From: Azadirachta indica
Taxonomy: Eukaryota > Streptophyta > Magnoliopsida > Sapindales > Meliaceae
DNA: 64,000 nt
Direction: 5' to 3'
NCBI GenBank assembly: GCA_022749755.1
Contig: CM040444.1
Span: 9,048,774 to 9,112,773, forward strand
Below the pieces are notes generated by a model. The model was not told the DNA's origin and did not search any database. It was given only the letters and a program-made list of their open reading frames with translations. Below, in pieces: positions 38,371 through 50,108 of this stretch. The stretch's first letter is position 1, and each line of letters begins with the position of its first letter. The translations under genes and the position numbers were made by a program.

Positions 38371-39190
38371 TGATAAGTGCATAAAACACACTTATCATTT
38401 ACTCTTTAATTTGATTTGTTTATTTAATTCTCTGCTTACATAAATATTTAATGTCTTTTGGTTACATTTTTTGCAAATGACGAGAGAATTGGCTATTCAA
38501 AATAAATTTAATTCAAAATGATTGAATTCGGCTCAAAAAAGGAAGACGTTCGGGAACCAAAATGTAAGAGAAGTACGGACCATAACGCAAGTTATTAAGG
38601 GATCTAAGTGCAAAACTGAATAGACCTATTTGCAAGGTTTTCAAATCTTGCAGGTCAGCTTTGCATGGTGTGGCTGCACCAAGTTGGCAGAATGCATGGC
38701 GTCGCCTTATGTAGTGGCAAGACCGCACCATGCCACCTACTCTTGTGCAACACGCATGGCAGAATGCATGGCGGATCCGCGCCATTAACAGTGCGATTGC
38801 ACCACCTCTTCAATCGTACTCACTCTCTTGCGCAGTTTTTGGCTCCCCAGCACCCACTACAATCAATTAAAAAATAAAAGTTTAATTTATTTTGATAAGT
38901 GTGTCAAAACAAATTTATCATTTATTCTTTAATTTTATTTGTTTGTTTAATCCTTTACTTGCATCACTATTTAACGTTTTTTGTTGTATTTTTTGCAGAT
39001 CACAAGAGAATTAGCCATTCAAATCAAATTTGACTCGAAATAATTGAATTCGGCTAAGAAAGGAAGACGTTTGAGGATGAAAATGTAAGCGAAATACGGA
39101 CCAGAACGTAAAGTCACCAAGGGACCTAAGTGCAAAGTTAGGGTGACCTATTCGCAAGATTTTCCAACTTTTCAGGTGAGCTTTTAAATG
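38371..39190 (+). repeat. Rearranged 5' LTR remnant (two head-to-tail units)
   Basis: Unit 1, 38371-38892, and unit 2, from 38893, both start TGATAAGTG and follow the first roughly 310 bp of the 3' LTR. Unit 1 continues with a GC-rich 'gcatggcggatccgcgcc' region and a 'cccagcacccactacaatc' end. Unit 2 breaks off at about 39190. The 3' part of the LTR and the primer-binding site are not found. Confidence 0.7.
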
Positions 39191-40246
39191 ATTGTGTGTT
39201 TTTTCTTGTAGCTGGAAAATTTTTGCAAGTTCAAATCCAAACTAAGAGAGTTAGGGAAAAAGACGAAGAGAGAGAAAAAAGAGAAGAAAAAAGAAGAGAA
39301 AAACAAAAAAAATGTAAAAATGAAAAAAAAAACGGGCTTTCTTTTTGCACGCGCAAGTGCTTGCGCATCACAGAAAGAGCGCAGCTGTGCAAGACAATTG
39401 CGTGTCTGCGCGCACAAGACAGCATGCACGGCGCTGCCGCGTCAAGGGAAATGCAAGCCTGAGTCATGCTTAACACTAAGTGGGAGCATAGGTAGAATGC
39501 TTGGCGCGCCCGCAGCCCCTTCTTTTTTGCCCTAACCAAACTGAGAAAATTAACCAAAATTGATAATTCCTTTTTCAGTAATGTTCTCAATTTCCTTCTT
39601 CCTCTAACACAAACACAAAACACTTCCTTTTTTCCGCTCTTCACCCAAATTCAATTAATACACACTCATTCACTATCTCAAACACCAAACTTTAAAATTC
39701 TAAACCTATTCAATATATTTCCTTACTAAATTTAAACACTCAATTACCTACAATCCCCCAACATAGTAATAATTTGGAAAAGTGTAGTGAGAGTAAAGAA
39801 TTCAATCCCAACATTACATTTTCACACCAATTTCAAGTAAGTTCTCACTAGTGTGAAATTTGTTCTTCCAATTGTACACTTATGGAGAAATGTTGAGGGG
39901 TGTAATGTTAATGGAAATTTGAAGTGTTAGGTAGTTGATTTTTCGTAAAATTTGTTGTGGGAGTTATGGAGAAATTAGTATTTTAAAAGTATTTGAGTTC
40001 TTGCATTGTAATTCATGGAAAAATTAGAAATTGAGTGGGTTAATAAAAGTGCACGCTAGATGTTTGACAAAATGTTTCAGTGAACTTCAGCATAATAATC
40101 TCAAATTTGATAGTTGAAAAACACTTGGAGGGTGCTTTAAGAGTGAAGAGAAGGTTAATTAAGTGGATTAAAGTGCAAGATAGGAGGTAGCAAAAGTGTC
40201 CATTGCAAGTGTTTGGTAATTTGCCTGAAAGAATACTTAGAGCAAA

Positions 40247-41345
40247 ATGGCACCAAAAAAGGGGAGTTCTTTACAAGTTTCATCATTTTTTGACAAAAGG
40301 AAATTTGTTTCATAAGAAGCCGAACAGAAGTTTATTAAATTTTAATAAGATGGAAAAGCATTAGTGAGGGAACGAGTATTGAGACAAGGCCCTGAAGATG
40401 GAATGATTTTACAATTTGTCTGGGATTGGAAATGGAAATCGCTCACTGACTATCCTACTCAAGCAATAGTGCCATTAGTTAGGGAATTCTATGCTAATTC
40501 TTAAGTGAGCAGAGAGAATGATAAAGTGTATGTTAATGGCAAAAGGATTTAATTGAGTTCTGAGGCCATTAACAGCTATTATGGCTTACCATCCATTAAT
40601 GCAGATGAGGATTTATGTGATGCATTTAGGAGAGATGAAGAAGACTATACTTAGGTCATTGAAGAATTATGTGTTCCCGGAACACAATGGTTAAGAGGTT
40701 GTGGTAGATACAACAAATCTCTCACTTTCTCAAAAAATATGCTCAATAGATACGTCAAGACTTGTATATAAATTTATTTGCTTCAATCTCATGCCTATAT
40801 CCCATCTCAATAAAGTTGCAGTAAAAAGAGCATCCCTACTTCACTGTATTTGTGCTGAGATTACCATTAATATAGGGAAGGTAATACAAGACAGCTTGGT
40901 TGCATCTATTGAAACGAAAGCAACAGGGGGACACATACACCTTTATTTTATTGCTGCCTTAAGCTTAAAAGTAGGGGTAAGGGTAGAGGACACAGAGTTC
41001 AAGGTGAATCCGAACTCTTCAATTGATAGATAGTAATTTCCAAGTTCAACTACTAGGTAGGAGGTGCATCCATCCGATCGGGCTTAGGATTTATTGTGGA
41101 TAATGATAATCAAGTTTCACCACCACCACAAAAACCATTGCCTCGACTAAGAAAGGGTTCCTTTAATACAATTCCAGAGGCATATTGGTCAGCCTATGAA
41201 ACAAGATTGAGGGGTCAACAAATTCCTTATGAAGGCTTACTAAATCTCCTATTTGTCCATCAATATAATGAAGCCAAATGTTCCTCCTCATATCACGAAG
41301 ATCCCATGCAATCAAGGATCGTGAATATACATCGAAGAATTATTT
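40247..41345 (+). pseudogene. Putative plant transposon protein domain (PF20167-like), broken
   Basis: Starts at ATG 40247 with MAPKKGSSLQVSSFFDKRKF, then a stop. Continues in the same order as this domain: WKWKSLTDYPTQAIVPLVRE, VYVNGKRI, SSEAINSYYGLPSINADEDL, CVPGTQWLRGCGRYNKSL, MPISHLNKVAVKRASLLHC and ITINIGKVIQDSL. A tail with PEAYWSAYETRLRGQQIPYE at about 41175 follows. At least five stops (for example after KFVS, at KRI*L, EDYT* and DR*) inactivate it. Proteins with this domain are common in plant LARD-type elements; their function is unknown. Confidence 0.7.
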
Positions 41346-41859
41346 AACAAGGGCGTGAGATTTCTAACATCCGACAAGAGCAATCAAGGATGCATTAGTA
41401 TCAAGTGGACTGCTTCAACACTTTGTATTCATATTTTCAACAAATGCATCCTCATGTTCAATTTCCACCATTTCCATAATTCTCACCCACCCAAGCAGAT
41501 GAAGATAATAATGAGAGGCAAGATTCTTACATCTTACCTTTCAGGTATGATCTTTCTAATTTTTTCTTTTATTTCTCCATCTTTCAACATCAAGGACAAT
41601 ATTTCCATTAAGCATGGGGGGAGGAATTTTTAGAAATGTTTGTTGAATGTAATGAGTATACTACCAATCACACACATATATGAAAAAAAAAAACTTTTTT
41701 GGTTCAACTTTAACTTGTCATGCTCTAGAAGTGTGTTTGTTTGGTATTTTTTCTCTTTTGTTAATATTATGTTTGTCTATTTTTAGTCTTTTCCCCTATC
41801 TCTATTTTTGTTGGTTTGATTTGCTTGAGGATAAACAAGCATTCAAGTATGAAGGTATT

Positions 41860-43125
41860 TGATAAGTGCGTAAAAACATACACTTATCATTTACTCTTTA
41901 ATTCGATTTGTTTGTTTAATCCTCTGCTTACATCAATATTTAATGTATTTTACTTGTATTTTTTGCAGATCACGAGAGAATTGGCCATTCAAAGGGAATT
42001 TGACTCGAAATGATTGAATTCAGCTTAGAAAGGAGGATGTTCGGAGACCAAAATATAAGAGAAGTATAGACCAAACGTAAGTCACCAGAGGACCTAAGTG
42101 CAAGGCGGAGGGGATCTATTTACAAGATTTTCAAACCTTGTAGGTTAGCTTTGCATGGCACGGCTATGCCAAAGATTGGCGACCGCGCCATTCATTCTGC
42201 TTTTGGGCATGAAGTTCAAGTTCAAGTTTCTGAAGAGAACTTAGAGATAGAGAGAGAGGAGATTGGAAGAATTTTTGGGCATCAAGTTCAAGTTTTTAAA
42301 GATCAAGGCTCTCCTAATTTAGTTTTATCTCTTTTCCTTGTCTTTAAACTTTTGTTTTGAATTGAACAATAGTGAAGTTATTATTTTTTTATGTTGATTG
42401 TTAAATTTTTTATTGTGAATTTTAAACTTTATCTGATGTATAGCTAAACTTGTTTTCTAAGACAATGATCAACTATTTGAAGCATTCAATTTCTGCAATT
42501 GTGTTATTTGTTTTGATTGAATATTTAGTGCTGCTCATTCATTATGATGATTAATACATTTTAATATCTAGCTAGTATTTGAATTATTTGTGGATTAATG
42601 TGAACTGAGAAGTGATTATTATCTAAATCAGGTAATGAATAGCGTAAATTACATATTACACAAAGATGTACTAATATGATTTACATAATTAAAAATTATC
42701 ATTGAATGTAAGGTACTTTAATTTAATTTTAATTCAAATAGAAATATAGTGAATTATTTAGGTGCAAAGTAGATTCGGCTGATCGAGAAAGAGACTGTCG
42801 AATAATTTAAGATAATTAACTAACAACATAGGTATTAAATCAGAATAAAATTATCTGGAGAATTGAATCTGAACAAATATGATGAAATCATTAGCCCTAA
42901 ATCTTTCCATCAACTGTACTTATTTTAATTAAATTGCTCAATAGTTTATTTTACTTCATTTTGTTTTAATTTTGTCAATCAAATTAATTCGATTTTTTCA
43001 GATAAATTCATTACTTAATTATATTCAGTAATTAACAGATTAACTTTCCTCGTGGGACCGATACTTTCTTACCATTATATTACTTGTTTGCAATACGTGC
43101 ACTTGTATTCGTAATTTTTGCAACA
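41860..43125 (+). repeat. 3' LTR of the LARD-like element
   Basis: 1266 bp, TG...CA ends. 'ttgaggataaacaagcattc' lies just upstream. The end phrase 'cgtgggaccgatactttctt' with 'acgtgcacttgtattcg' before the final CAACA is typical of the downstream edge of this LTR type. Small open frames inside (for example about 42151-42360) are not genes. Confidence 0.78.
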
Positions 43126-43824
43126 TATTTTAATTTTTTATTTTTAGTTTTTAAGTATTTTTTATCTTTCTCTAATCAATAATTGAAGTTCACTAAGTCA
43201 CAAGAAAAATAGTCAAATAATATAAAAATAATTAAAAACAATGATATTTTTTTTATCTAAATTTTTTAACATATATTTTATTTTTTTCAACAAATACCAT
43301 TATTTTTAATTATTTTTATTTTGTTTGACTATTTTTATACATATAGTGAATTTATGATTATTATTTATTAATATATTATTGTTGTTTTAATTATAGATTA
43401 GGGTAAAAATTCAAAGAAATTTAAATAAAAAAGTAGAAAGTTTAAATTCAAAAATCAAATAAGAAAAATGAAAATTTTTAAATAAAAAGTAAAAAGAAGA
43501 AAAATAAATTAAATTTTTATTTTGTTAATTGAAATTACAGTATTTTCACGTAATTAATTTATTTATATAAAAAATTAATTAAAAATTATTAAAAAGAGCA
43601 TTTATGTCATTATATTAGTTAAATAAAAGCTAAAGGGGTATTTTTCTTATTGAAGTAATCAACATTGAGTTAATAGTTAATTTTAAAGAAAAATTAACGA
43701 AAAGAATGTGTGTTTGATAATTATATATATAGATATATATATATATATAATTTGGAGATTTTATGATTATAAAGGAAATTTAAATTTTTTTAATGTAAAA
43801 TTGAAATTTGATATATATATATAT

Positions 43825-43975
43825 ATATATGCATTCATTGTTCAAGGTCTACCATTGTCCTATTAGGCAAATTAGTAGATTAAAAATAAAAGTAAGGTCA
43901 CTGTTTAAGAACCGGCCTAATACATGAACAGTATTCTTTAGTTACTATTCATTGACTTTATGTACATACGTATAT
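43825..43975 (+). repeat. Direct repeat flanking the nested elements, right copy
   Basis: Matches 37825-38090 at both ends ('tatgcattcattgttcaaggtctac' and 'ctttagttactattcattgac') but lacks about 100 bp of its middle. Confidence 0.65.
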
Positions 43976-44149
43976 ATATACTCTACTTATATCTTATTTG
44001 ATATTCTTAATTCAAACACCAACATCTTTAATTACATTTATTAAAATTAAATAAGTAAATTTTTTAATTTTTATATATTTATTGATCAAAAAGTTTTTGA
44101 CTGAATTAATATTAAAAAAATACTCAATCTCACAGGGTATAGTAAATGA

Positions 44150-44741
44150 AGATAAGATTGAAAATTGTTTTTTTTAATTTTTAAATAGAAATCAATTAAA
44201 TTAAAATTATACTCTAAAAAAAAGAATATTTAAAATGGTTTTTTATTATTTAAATAAAAGTCTATTTTATTATAAGTCTTCTAAAAATATATATTTTAGA
44301 AAAAGGTTTGAAAATCATTTTTTATTTTAGAATTCGAGAATAATTTTATTAAAACTGTTTTTTAAATATGTAAAAAAGGAAAACGATTTTAAAATTGCTT
44401 TTATATTTTTTTAAAATACAAAAAAGTTTATTAAAACTTCTCTAAACACATATTTTAAAAAATGATTCACAAAAATTATTTTTATTTTTTAGCATTAAAG
44501 TCAGTTTTATTAAAATTGTTCTCTAAAATTATATTTTAGAAGACGGTTTATAAAAATCGTTTTTATTTTTTAAAATTAAAGTCGATTCATTAAAACTGTT
44601 TTGTAAACATATATTTTATAATACGGTTTTATAAAAACTGTTTTTATTTTTTAGAATTAAAAACAGTTTTTGAATAAATTATCTTAAAAAATAAAAACCG
44701 TCTTCTATTTAATGTGCTCTTTTAATTGTTTTCTAGTAGTG
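44150..44741. mobile_element. Orphan CACTA transposon end
   Basis: Ends at 44741 with TTTCTAGTAGTG, the reverse complement of the CACTACTAGAAA terminus common in plant CACTA elements. Inside are at least four units of about 85-110 bp with the form 'aaaatcgtttttatttttta' then 'ttaaaactgtt', the last next to 'aaaaccgtcttctatttaat'. These are subterminal repeats. No matching opposite end was found. The repeat type differs from CACTA-1 and is only loosely like the one at 25.6 kb. Confidence 0.7.
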
Positions 44742-44744
44742 ACA

Positions 44745-46645
44745 TTGTATATATTTGAACCTTACTAATAAAACAATAGGAGTAGGAAATCAAAACATGC
44801 CTTCAAATCACGTGATGGATAAACGGTCTGGATAATGAAAAGTAAGTATTGATACTTACAAAAAACACGAGAAAAGAAATACCATATTGAAAACCAAATA
44901 GGTTATAAAAGCATTACAAATAAACCATTTCTTTAACTGCATAGCCAATTTCACAAAAAACCTAATGGGCAATCAAAGCATTACAAAAGGATATACATAC
45001 ATGCATGCATATATAATTCGTCAAGAGTGTTAGGCAATCTGCATAGAAGACCTTCAACTTCTTATTGCATTTAACGCTTCCAAAGACTGCAGGAACTTGA
45101 AAATGCATAAGATTATTATATTATTAATTGATTAATGAAGTTGTTAGTAATAAATGGAAATTTAAAACTTTAGTTCAGTTCAACTGTCAACAGCACATCA
45201 CATGTTGCTTAATCTTACTGAAATATTAAATCATTGCATTTGAACATAAAATTAAGTTCATTTAATTCAATACGTAATTTGCATTAGAAAACACCAACAT
45301 GACGTAGTTTTCTTCACACGATTAAAGATCCACGTCCGATTCAGCTTCAGCTCAAAATGATAAAATTTCTTCTTTACTATCGGGAAAATAATCAAGAAAT
45401 TGTATGAAATATATGCTAAAAATTTGTTTGAAATTATATAAAATTGTGACATTGACTCAATTTCAAGAAACAAAATATAAATTTGTGAACAAAACATTAA
45501 AATTTGTTTGAAATTGAAGTGATAAAATTTTGAAACGGCAACATTTATGAAATAGAATCATATAAGATACTAAATATTAACGGAAAGAATGAATAAATTT
45601 TGTTAGAGGCGTTTATCGAATCTCAATTAATTTTTCTTTAAATATCTATAGAAAAATTATTATTTACTACCATGAGTGCTAAAAAAAAAAAAAAAATAAT
45701 CTTATTATGAAAATAGGTTCAACTTTAACAGGTCGAAAACAGAATTGAAACTTGTTTTGAGATTTTACAATTTCATTTGGTATATGTAAATAAACCTTCA
45801 TAGATTGTGGTAGAAAACATTCATATTCCCCTTCTAGAATTAGAAAGTCCGATGGATTCAAAATTGGCACATCAATGATAAAATAACAGAAAAAGAACAG
45901 ATGAAAATTGGGAGAGCAGTAATCACGTGGAAGGAAAATCAGGCAACACACTACCCTTCTAACTAGTAAGATCATTGATGTTAACCAGCACTTTCATCAA
46001 ACATGCCTATAAATAGGTGAATAGAAAGGAATAAAGTAAATCAGACAAGAAACTAATTTTTGAGTGCTCAATTTCGAATTTTAACACGAAATAGAGCCAA
46101 CTTTAAATGAAAGCACAGTTACATATATCCCAAAAGAGGGAAAAAAAAAAAAAAAAAAACACACAACGCACAGAAGATCGAAATCATAGAAAACGAAACA
46201 GATAATATCTTTGCATACCTGAACTAAAACTTTGAAGGAATTAATTCGGTTGAGAATCTGAGACAGAGAGTTTCTTCATGCATCAGCAAGCAATTGAACT
46301 ATAAACGCCGATGATGTTTGGAGCAGGAATATTGCTTTTGTTTTCTGCAATCAGACAAATTAGGGTGTCGATTTTACAATTGGAGGAAGAAATTTTACAT
46401 ATTGTTATAACTAATTTACCAAAATACCCTTTTAACTAAAATACTAGGCAAAAAATTCAAATGGCATGAGGGCAATGACCTTGGCGCGGCCGCACCAACG
46501 TCACTGCCAAATTCATGCAAAGGGAGTATCATCGGCCCGGCGGTGCCCATGTTACTGCCGAACGGATGGGAGCTTTGCCTTTGTTTCCTGGGCCCAACGT
46601 GATATACTAACTACTACAACTTTATTATTATTATTATTATTATTA

Positions 46646-46677
<32 letters not shown>

Positions 46678-47120
46678 ACCATGTCAATATTTGACAGTAA
46701 AATTGAAAATTATTTGTCCTACTCCAAGTTCTTTAATAACAATAATTATGCTAATTACTTACCAAGTTTGTTGATAAATTTATTTACATAATATATAAAT
46801 TAATTAAATTAAAATTGTTACATAACTTATCTGTAAACATACAGAAAAGTTGATGTTGTCAAAAACATGTTTTGATCAATTTTAATTCTAACCCAGCTAA
46901 AATTAGAAGCTAACAGTAGTACTCTTTATAATTTGGATAATTTTAGTATTTAAAACTGTAAAATTGTAAAGTTCACTTTTGGTGAATTGTATTGTATAGA
47001 TGAACAGTACTATATAAATGAACAGTGTCGTATTTATAAATAGTATCATGCCGTATGTGAGTACTGAAATACAATGAAAGTGTAGTTATGCTTTTTTTAC
47101 TTTCTTTACTAATGAAGTTG
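44745..47120. other. Unassigned stretch with a possible minus-strand transcription unit
   Basis: On the minus strand 46350-46215 looks like a 5' exon ending in a good donor (TTCAG|GTATGC). 45100-45010 looks like a last exon ('cctgcag|tctttggaagcg') with AATGCTTT-type 3' sequence. Between them no frame of convincing coding quality is seen. 45679-45975 is open in one frame but matches no family I know. A GC-rich patch at 46480-46600 resembles LTR-type 'gcgcggccgcaccaacg' phrases. Could be a non-coding RNA gene or a dead gene. Confidence 0.25.
46621..46678. repeat. (TTA)n microsatellite
   Basis: About 19 units of TTA/TAT in 58 bp with one interruption. Any reading frame across it is a repeat artefact. 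Confidence 0.95.
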
Positions 47121-47121
47121 G

Positions 47122-47682
47122 TGTTAGGTGGAGAACGTTTGAATTTATATAGTGATTGGTAGGTGAAGAAATTTGTGGAGTAAATTATAGAATGTGTGTG
47201 GAAAAAGGGGAGAAGGAAACCACTATAAATACCTCACCCTTTCCACCATTCCATCCATCCCAAAATCATCTTTTGAGAGTTTTTACAAAGAGACAAAAAA
47301 ATTAGTTTTTTTTTTTGTGTTGTATTCTTCACTTAGATTTGTTTCTCTTATTTCAAGAGAGAGTATGAAATACTCCTATTTAGAGAATTGTTATTTTCTT
47401 ATTATTAAAGAGAAAGAGAATTGTTATTTCCTTATTATTAAAATAGTAAAATACTCCTATACTTGCTCGTGGTTTTTACCCTGATTTATTTAGAGATTTT
47501 TCACGTAAAATATTTAAGTCGATTTATTTTACCGCTTTATTTTACTATGGATTGTTATACCTCATACTTATTGTTATTATTATTTTAATATATGGTTATA
47601 CCTCTTACATAACATTTATTTTTATTGTTTTCTCAATTTTATTGTAGTTACGTATTTTGTTTCAATCCCTAATTTCCTAACA
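47122..47682 (+). mobile_element. Solo Ty1/copia-type LTR
   Basis: 561 bp with TGTTAGG at the start and its inverted form CCTAACA at the end. A TATA box (CTATAAATACC at 47222) is followed by a transcribed-type leader. The phrase 'cttgctcgtggtttttaccc' with 'agagatttttcacgtaaa' is typical of the downstream half of plant copia LTRs. No primer-binding site or internal region follows, and the flanks (GTTGG and AAAAC) are not an identical 5-bp repeat. Confidence 0.65.
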
Positions 47683-47689
47683 AAAACTA

Positions 47690-49100
47690 ATACTAGAAAC
47701 TCAAAATTGTTTTATTTTTTATTGCAAAAGAAATTGGAAAAGAAAAAAAGAAAATGGAAGATAAAAATAACAATGTCTTATTCCAATTTTGTAATTACAA
47801 TTTCTTAACTAATCATCCTTCTACCTCCATGAATACACAAGAAAGAAAATTCAAGAAAGAGCCAATCCAATATCTCTAACAACATGTTTGGATAAAATCA
47901 TGGGCAAGATCACCAAGCTTTCATCCAAAGTAAACTCTTCAAACAACAACTGAGGGATGAAGAAGAACATATCCCTTGGTAAAGAGCTCTCGAATTTTAT
48001 GTCTTTAACAAATTCACCTTCAAGAAAAAAAGAAAAAAAAGGATCTAATTGCAAAGAGAAGCAACCTAGAAAATGATTCAGAGGTTGGATCAAGAGTCCA
48101 TCACGAGATCTTCAACCTTGAATCTTACTTGCAACCTCAAGACCATGATCAAATGTAGAAATTTCTTGTTAGACTGTTATTAGAACTGAAATCACTTTTA
48201 AAAAAGAAAATTTCTAATTACCATTTTATTTATTTACTAATATATTAGATTTATATATAAAATTTATATAACTACAATATAATGTCAAATCACTAATTCC
48301 TATATATATGCGTAGAAACATTACGAATAAAAACAATCATTCAATTAATATTTATATTTTAAATCGATAAATATGATACAATAAATTACTTTAATTCATT
48401 GCAAGTATTAATTTGACATTGCAGCTAATTAATTTAGAATTTTTGTCAGATTATCCTTTTTTCTTAATAGATAGGCAAAAGCTTAGAGTAGTAATACATA
48501 TTGAAAAGATTAAAAAAAAAGTACAAAACGAAGAAAGCTAACAAGCATGACAATTTTGGTACATAAAAATATGTATGAATAAGAAGTCAAAAATTGGAAA
48601 AACTGCACAAAAATTGTAGCTTATGAGACCTGTCTTATCAAGTGAATTAGAAGGAAAAAAGACAAACCAAATTTGCATAACCTAGCAAGCCAATAAAGAG
48701 AAACTGGCAATATCAACAAAATAACAAAATCTTTCAACTAGAAAGCCTTCAAACAAAAAAAAAAAGACAACCAGAAACCATAGCAAAAATCAAGTATAAT
48801 CTACAAATAATAGCACACCATCTTGCAAAAACATACAACCAACATTGCCAAAAAGATAAAATAGAAAAAGAAACTGCAACTAGTAGCCAAATAGAGATAA
48901 ATCGGCAAGCCAAAAGCAACAAACTAGTGTGCCAAATTTGCTATCGGCGCAATTCTTTGCTGTGACGTGATGCTTACCAAGAAAGAGCCTTTCACTTTCA
49001 AATCTAAGTCTCATGAGTGGAGGGTTAGCGAAGAACAATTAGTAGAGGCACACGTGACGAGAGAAAAAGTGAGAACCTACATTATATCAAGAAATATGTC
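47690..49100. other. Intergenic; no supported gene
   Basis: A minus-strand open frame at 47851-48093 (FVKDIKFESSLPRDMFFFIP) matches no family I recognise and has no clear exons around it. The rest is AT-rich with A-rich runs. Confidence 0.4.
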
Positions 49101-49122
49101 ATTCAAATTGTCACTAAAAATA

Positions 49123-49860
49123 TTATCTTAGAAAATTAGTGTTGTCATCCAAAAACAACAACTTTAGAGTTAGAATGTTGTCTAAATACTTTTTGAGAAA
49201 TGGAATGTCCAAAGACACACAATCGTCCAAAAGATTGAATGAGAAATTTGTTGTCTCTCGTTGAGACTCTTGAACTATTATTGTTGGTTTATTAGCAAGT
49301 TTCATTAATCTTTTTTCTTTTTCCGTTTATTTGCTAAAATGAGTCTGAAAATTGAGAATAGAAGTTGGAGTTGAAATATTGTTAGAATTGTCTCCCCATA
49401 CTACTGATTTGTTGAGATTCCCTAGTTTTGCTATTTCTTCCTTGATTTCTTTAACAGACAATGTTGAGAAGTTTGTTAAAGTGTCAGGAACCCTAAGCTT
49501 AATAGCTACATTGTCATAAACTGTCACAACTTCTTCAGCTGTATCATAAGTTCCAAGCCATAACTGTACACCTCTATGTCTAATCTCAACAACCCATCTA
49601 CACTAAGGCCGCTGTCATATGCCACAAAACTTTTTTACTAGCCGTCAACATACTGAAACATCCGTTGTGATTCTCTTCCTATTACTGGCGATGGCAGTAG
49701 TGTTGCTATTCTTACTGGGAGTGAGTTCAATGTATGTTTCGTTCACATAGCGTTTTAGCCTCTGGCAATTGACAAACTTTCCATTTTTATCGCTGAAGGA
49801 GTCAGTCGCGTCGTGATCGATGGTTGAGATCTTTACAACTCTTCTAAATGTATCAACACC
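49123..49860 (-). pseudogene. CRF-type AP2/ERF transcription factor, broken (copy 2)
   Basis: Read leftward: a CRF domain at 49845-49725 (VVKISTIDHDATDSFSDKNG, then RLKRYVNETYIEL). Next is a linker with a basic patch and the AP2/ERF domain at about 49620-49450 ([20 protein letters not shown], then [15 protein letters not shown] and [13 protein letters not shown]). The C-terminal part is at 49440-49123 ([33 protein letters not shown]). The CRF domain defines cytokinin response factors, nuclear ERF proteins acting downstream of cytokinin receptors. Stops lie before RLVKKF, before and after QRP, and after FSK, so the copy is dead. Invariant AP2 residues are partly lost (WG in RPWG). It is the inverted partner of 36687-37316. 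Confidence 0.87.
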
Positions 49861-50108
49861 ACATTGTTCATTTTACGTTTCTAATTTCTTCTTTTCCTTA
49901 CAGTTGGTAGAAAAGGAATGACATTGCAAAATAATTGAAATATTTTTACATAATGATTATGTTTGAAAATTATTACCTTTCAACTTAAAATAACAATTAT
50001 TTGTTTCCTTCTTATAAATAAAAGACATTTGATATTAAAAATTATATTTACAATTTATTCCAAACCTATTGAGTAGCCATAACCCCCAACCCCCAATATT
50101 GTTTAGAC

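Larger units (their letters stand above)
38371..43125 (+). mobile_element. Non-autonomous LTR retroelement (LARD-like) with PF20167-type protein
   Basis: 3' LTR 41860-43125 (TGATAAGTGCG ... TTGCAACA), preceded by a short purine-rich tract in 'caagtatgaaggtatt', a usual second-strand priming site. The left edge also starts TGATAAGTGC. The 5 bases outside both edges are identical (TATTT at 38366-38370 and 43126-43130). The 5' LTR is reduced to two partial units. Internally there is a leader (39190-40245) with GC-rich 'gcgcgc' patches and one broken gene (40247-41345). No gag-pol, reverse transcriptase or integrase was seen, so it relied on another element. The LTR type resembles Ty3/gypsy relatives. 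Confidence 0.78.
38162..43716. mobile_element. MULE-2: Mutator-like non-autonomous element split by an LTR element
   Basis: Terminal inverted repeats of about 200 bp: 38162-38360 and the reverse complement of 43716-43495. They share phrases such as 'ttttgttaaattttctgttaaaatta' and 'aatataatgacataaat'. The 9 bases just outside each end are the same (ATAATTATA at 38153-38161 and 43717-43725), as expected for a Mutator-type insertion. Without the LTR element inside it (38371-43125), the element would be about 800 bp, with no transposase. An AT-rich hairpin at about 43195-43345 lies in its middle. Confidence 0.7.

Noticed and set aside
38513..39644. Overlapping open frames rich in Cys, His and Arg as small secreted proteins
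   Set aside because: They cover GC-rich LTR and leader sequence on both strands; frames are not kept between repeat units.
42151..42360. An open frame of 69 codons as a gene
   Set aside because: It lies inside the 3' LTR and has no domain or homologous frame in the other LTR units.
45679..45975. A 98-codon coding exon
   Set aside because: No family recognised, ends in a poly-T run, and splice sites around it are not convincing.
46466..46774. An open frame with long Leu/Ile runs as a membrane protein
   Set aside because: The hydrophobic run is simply the TTA microsatellite translated.
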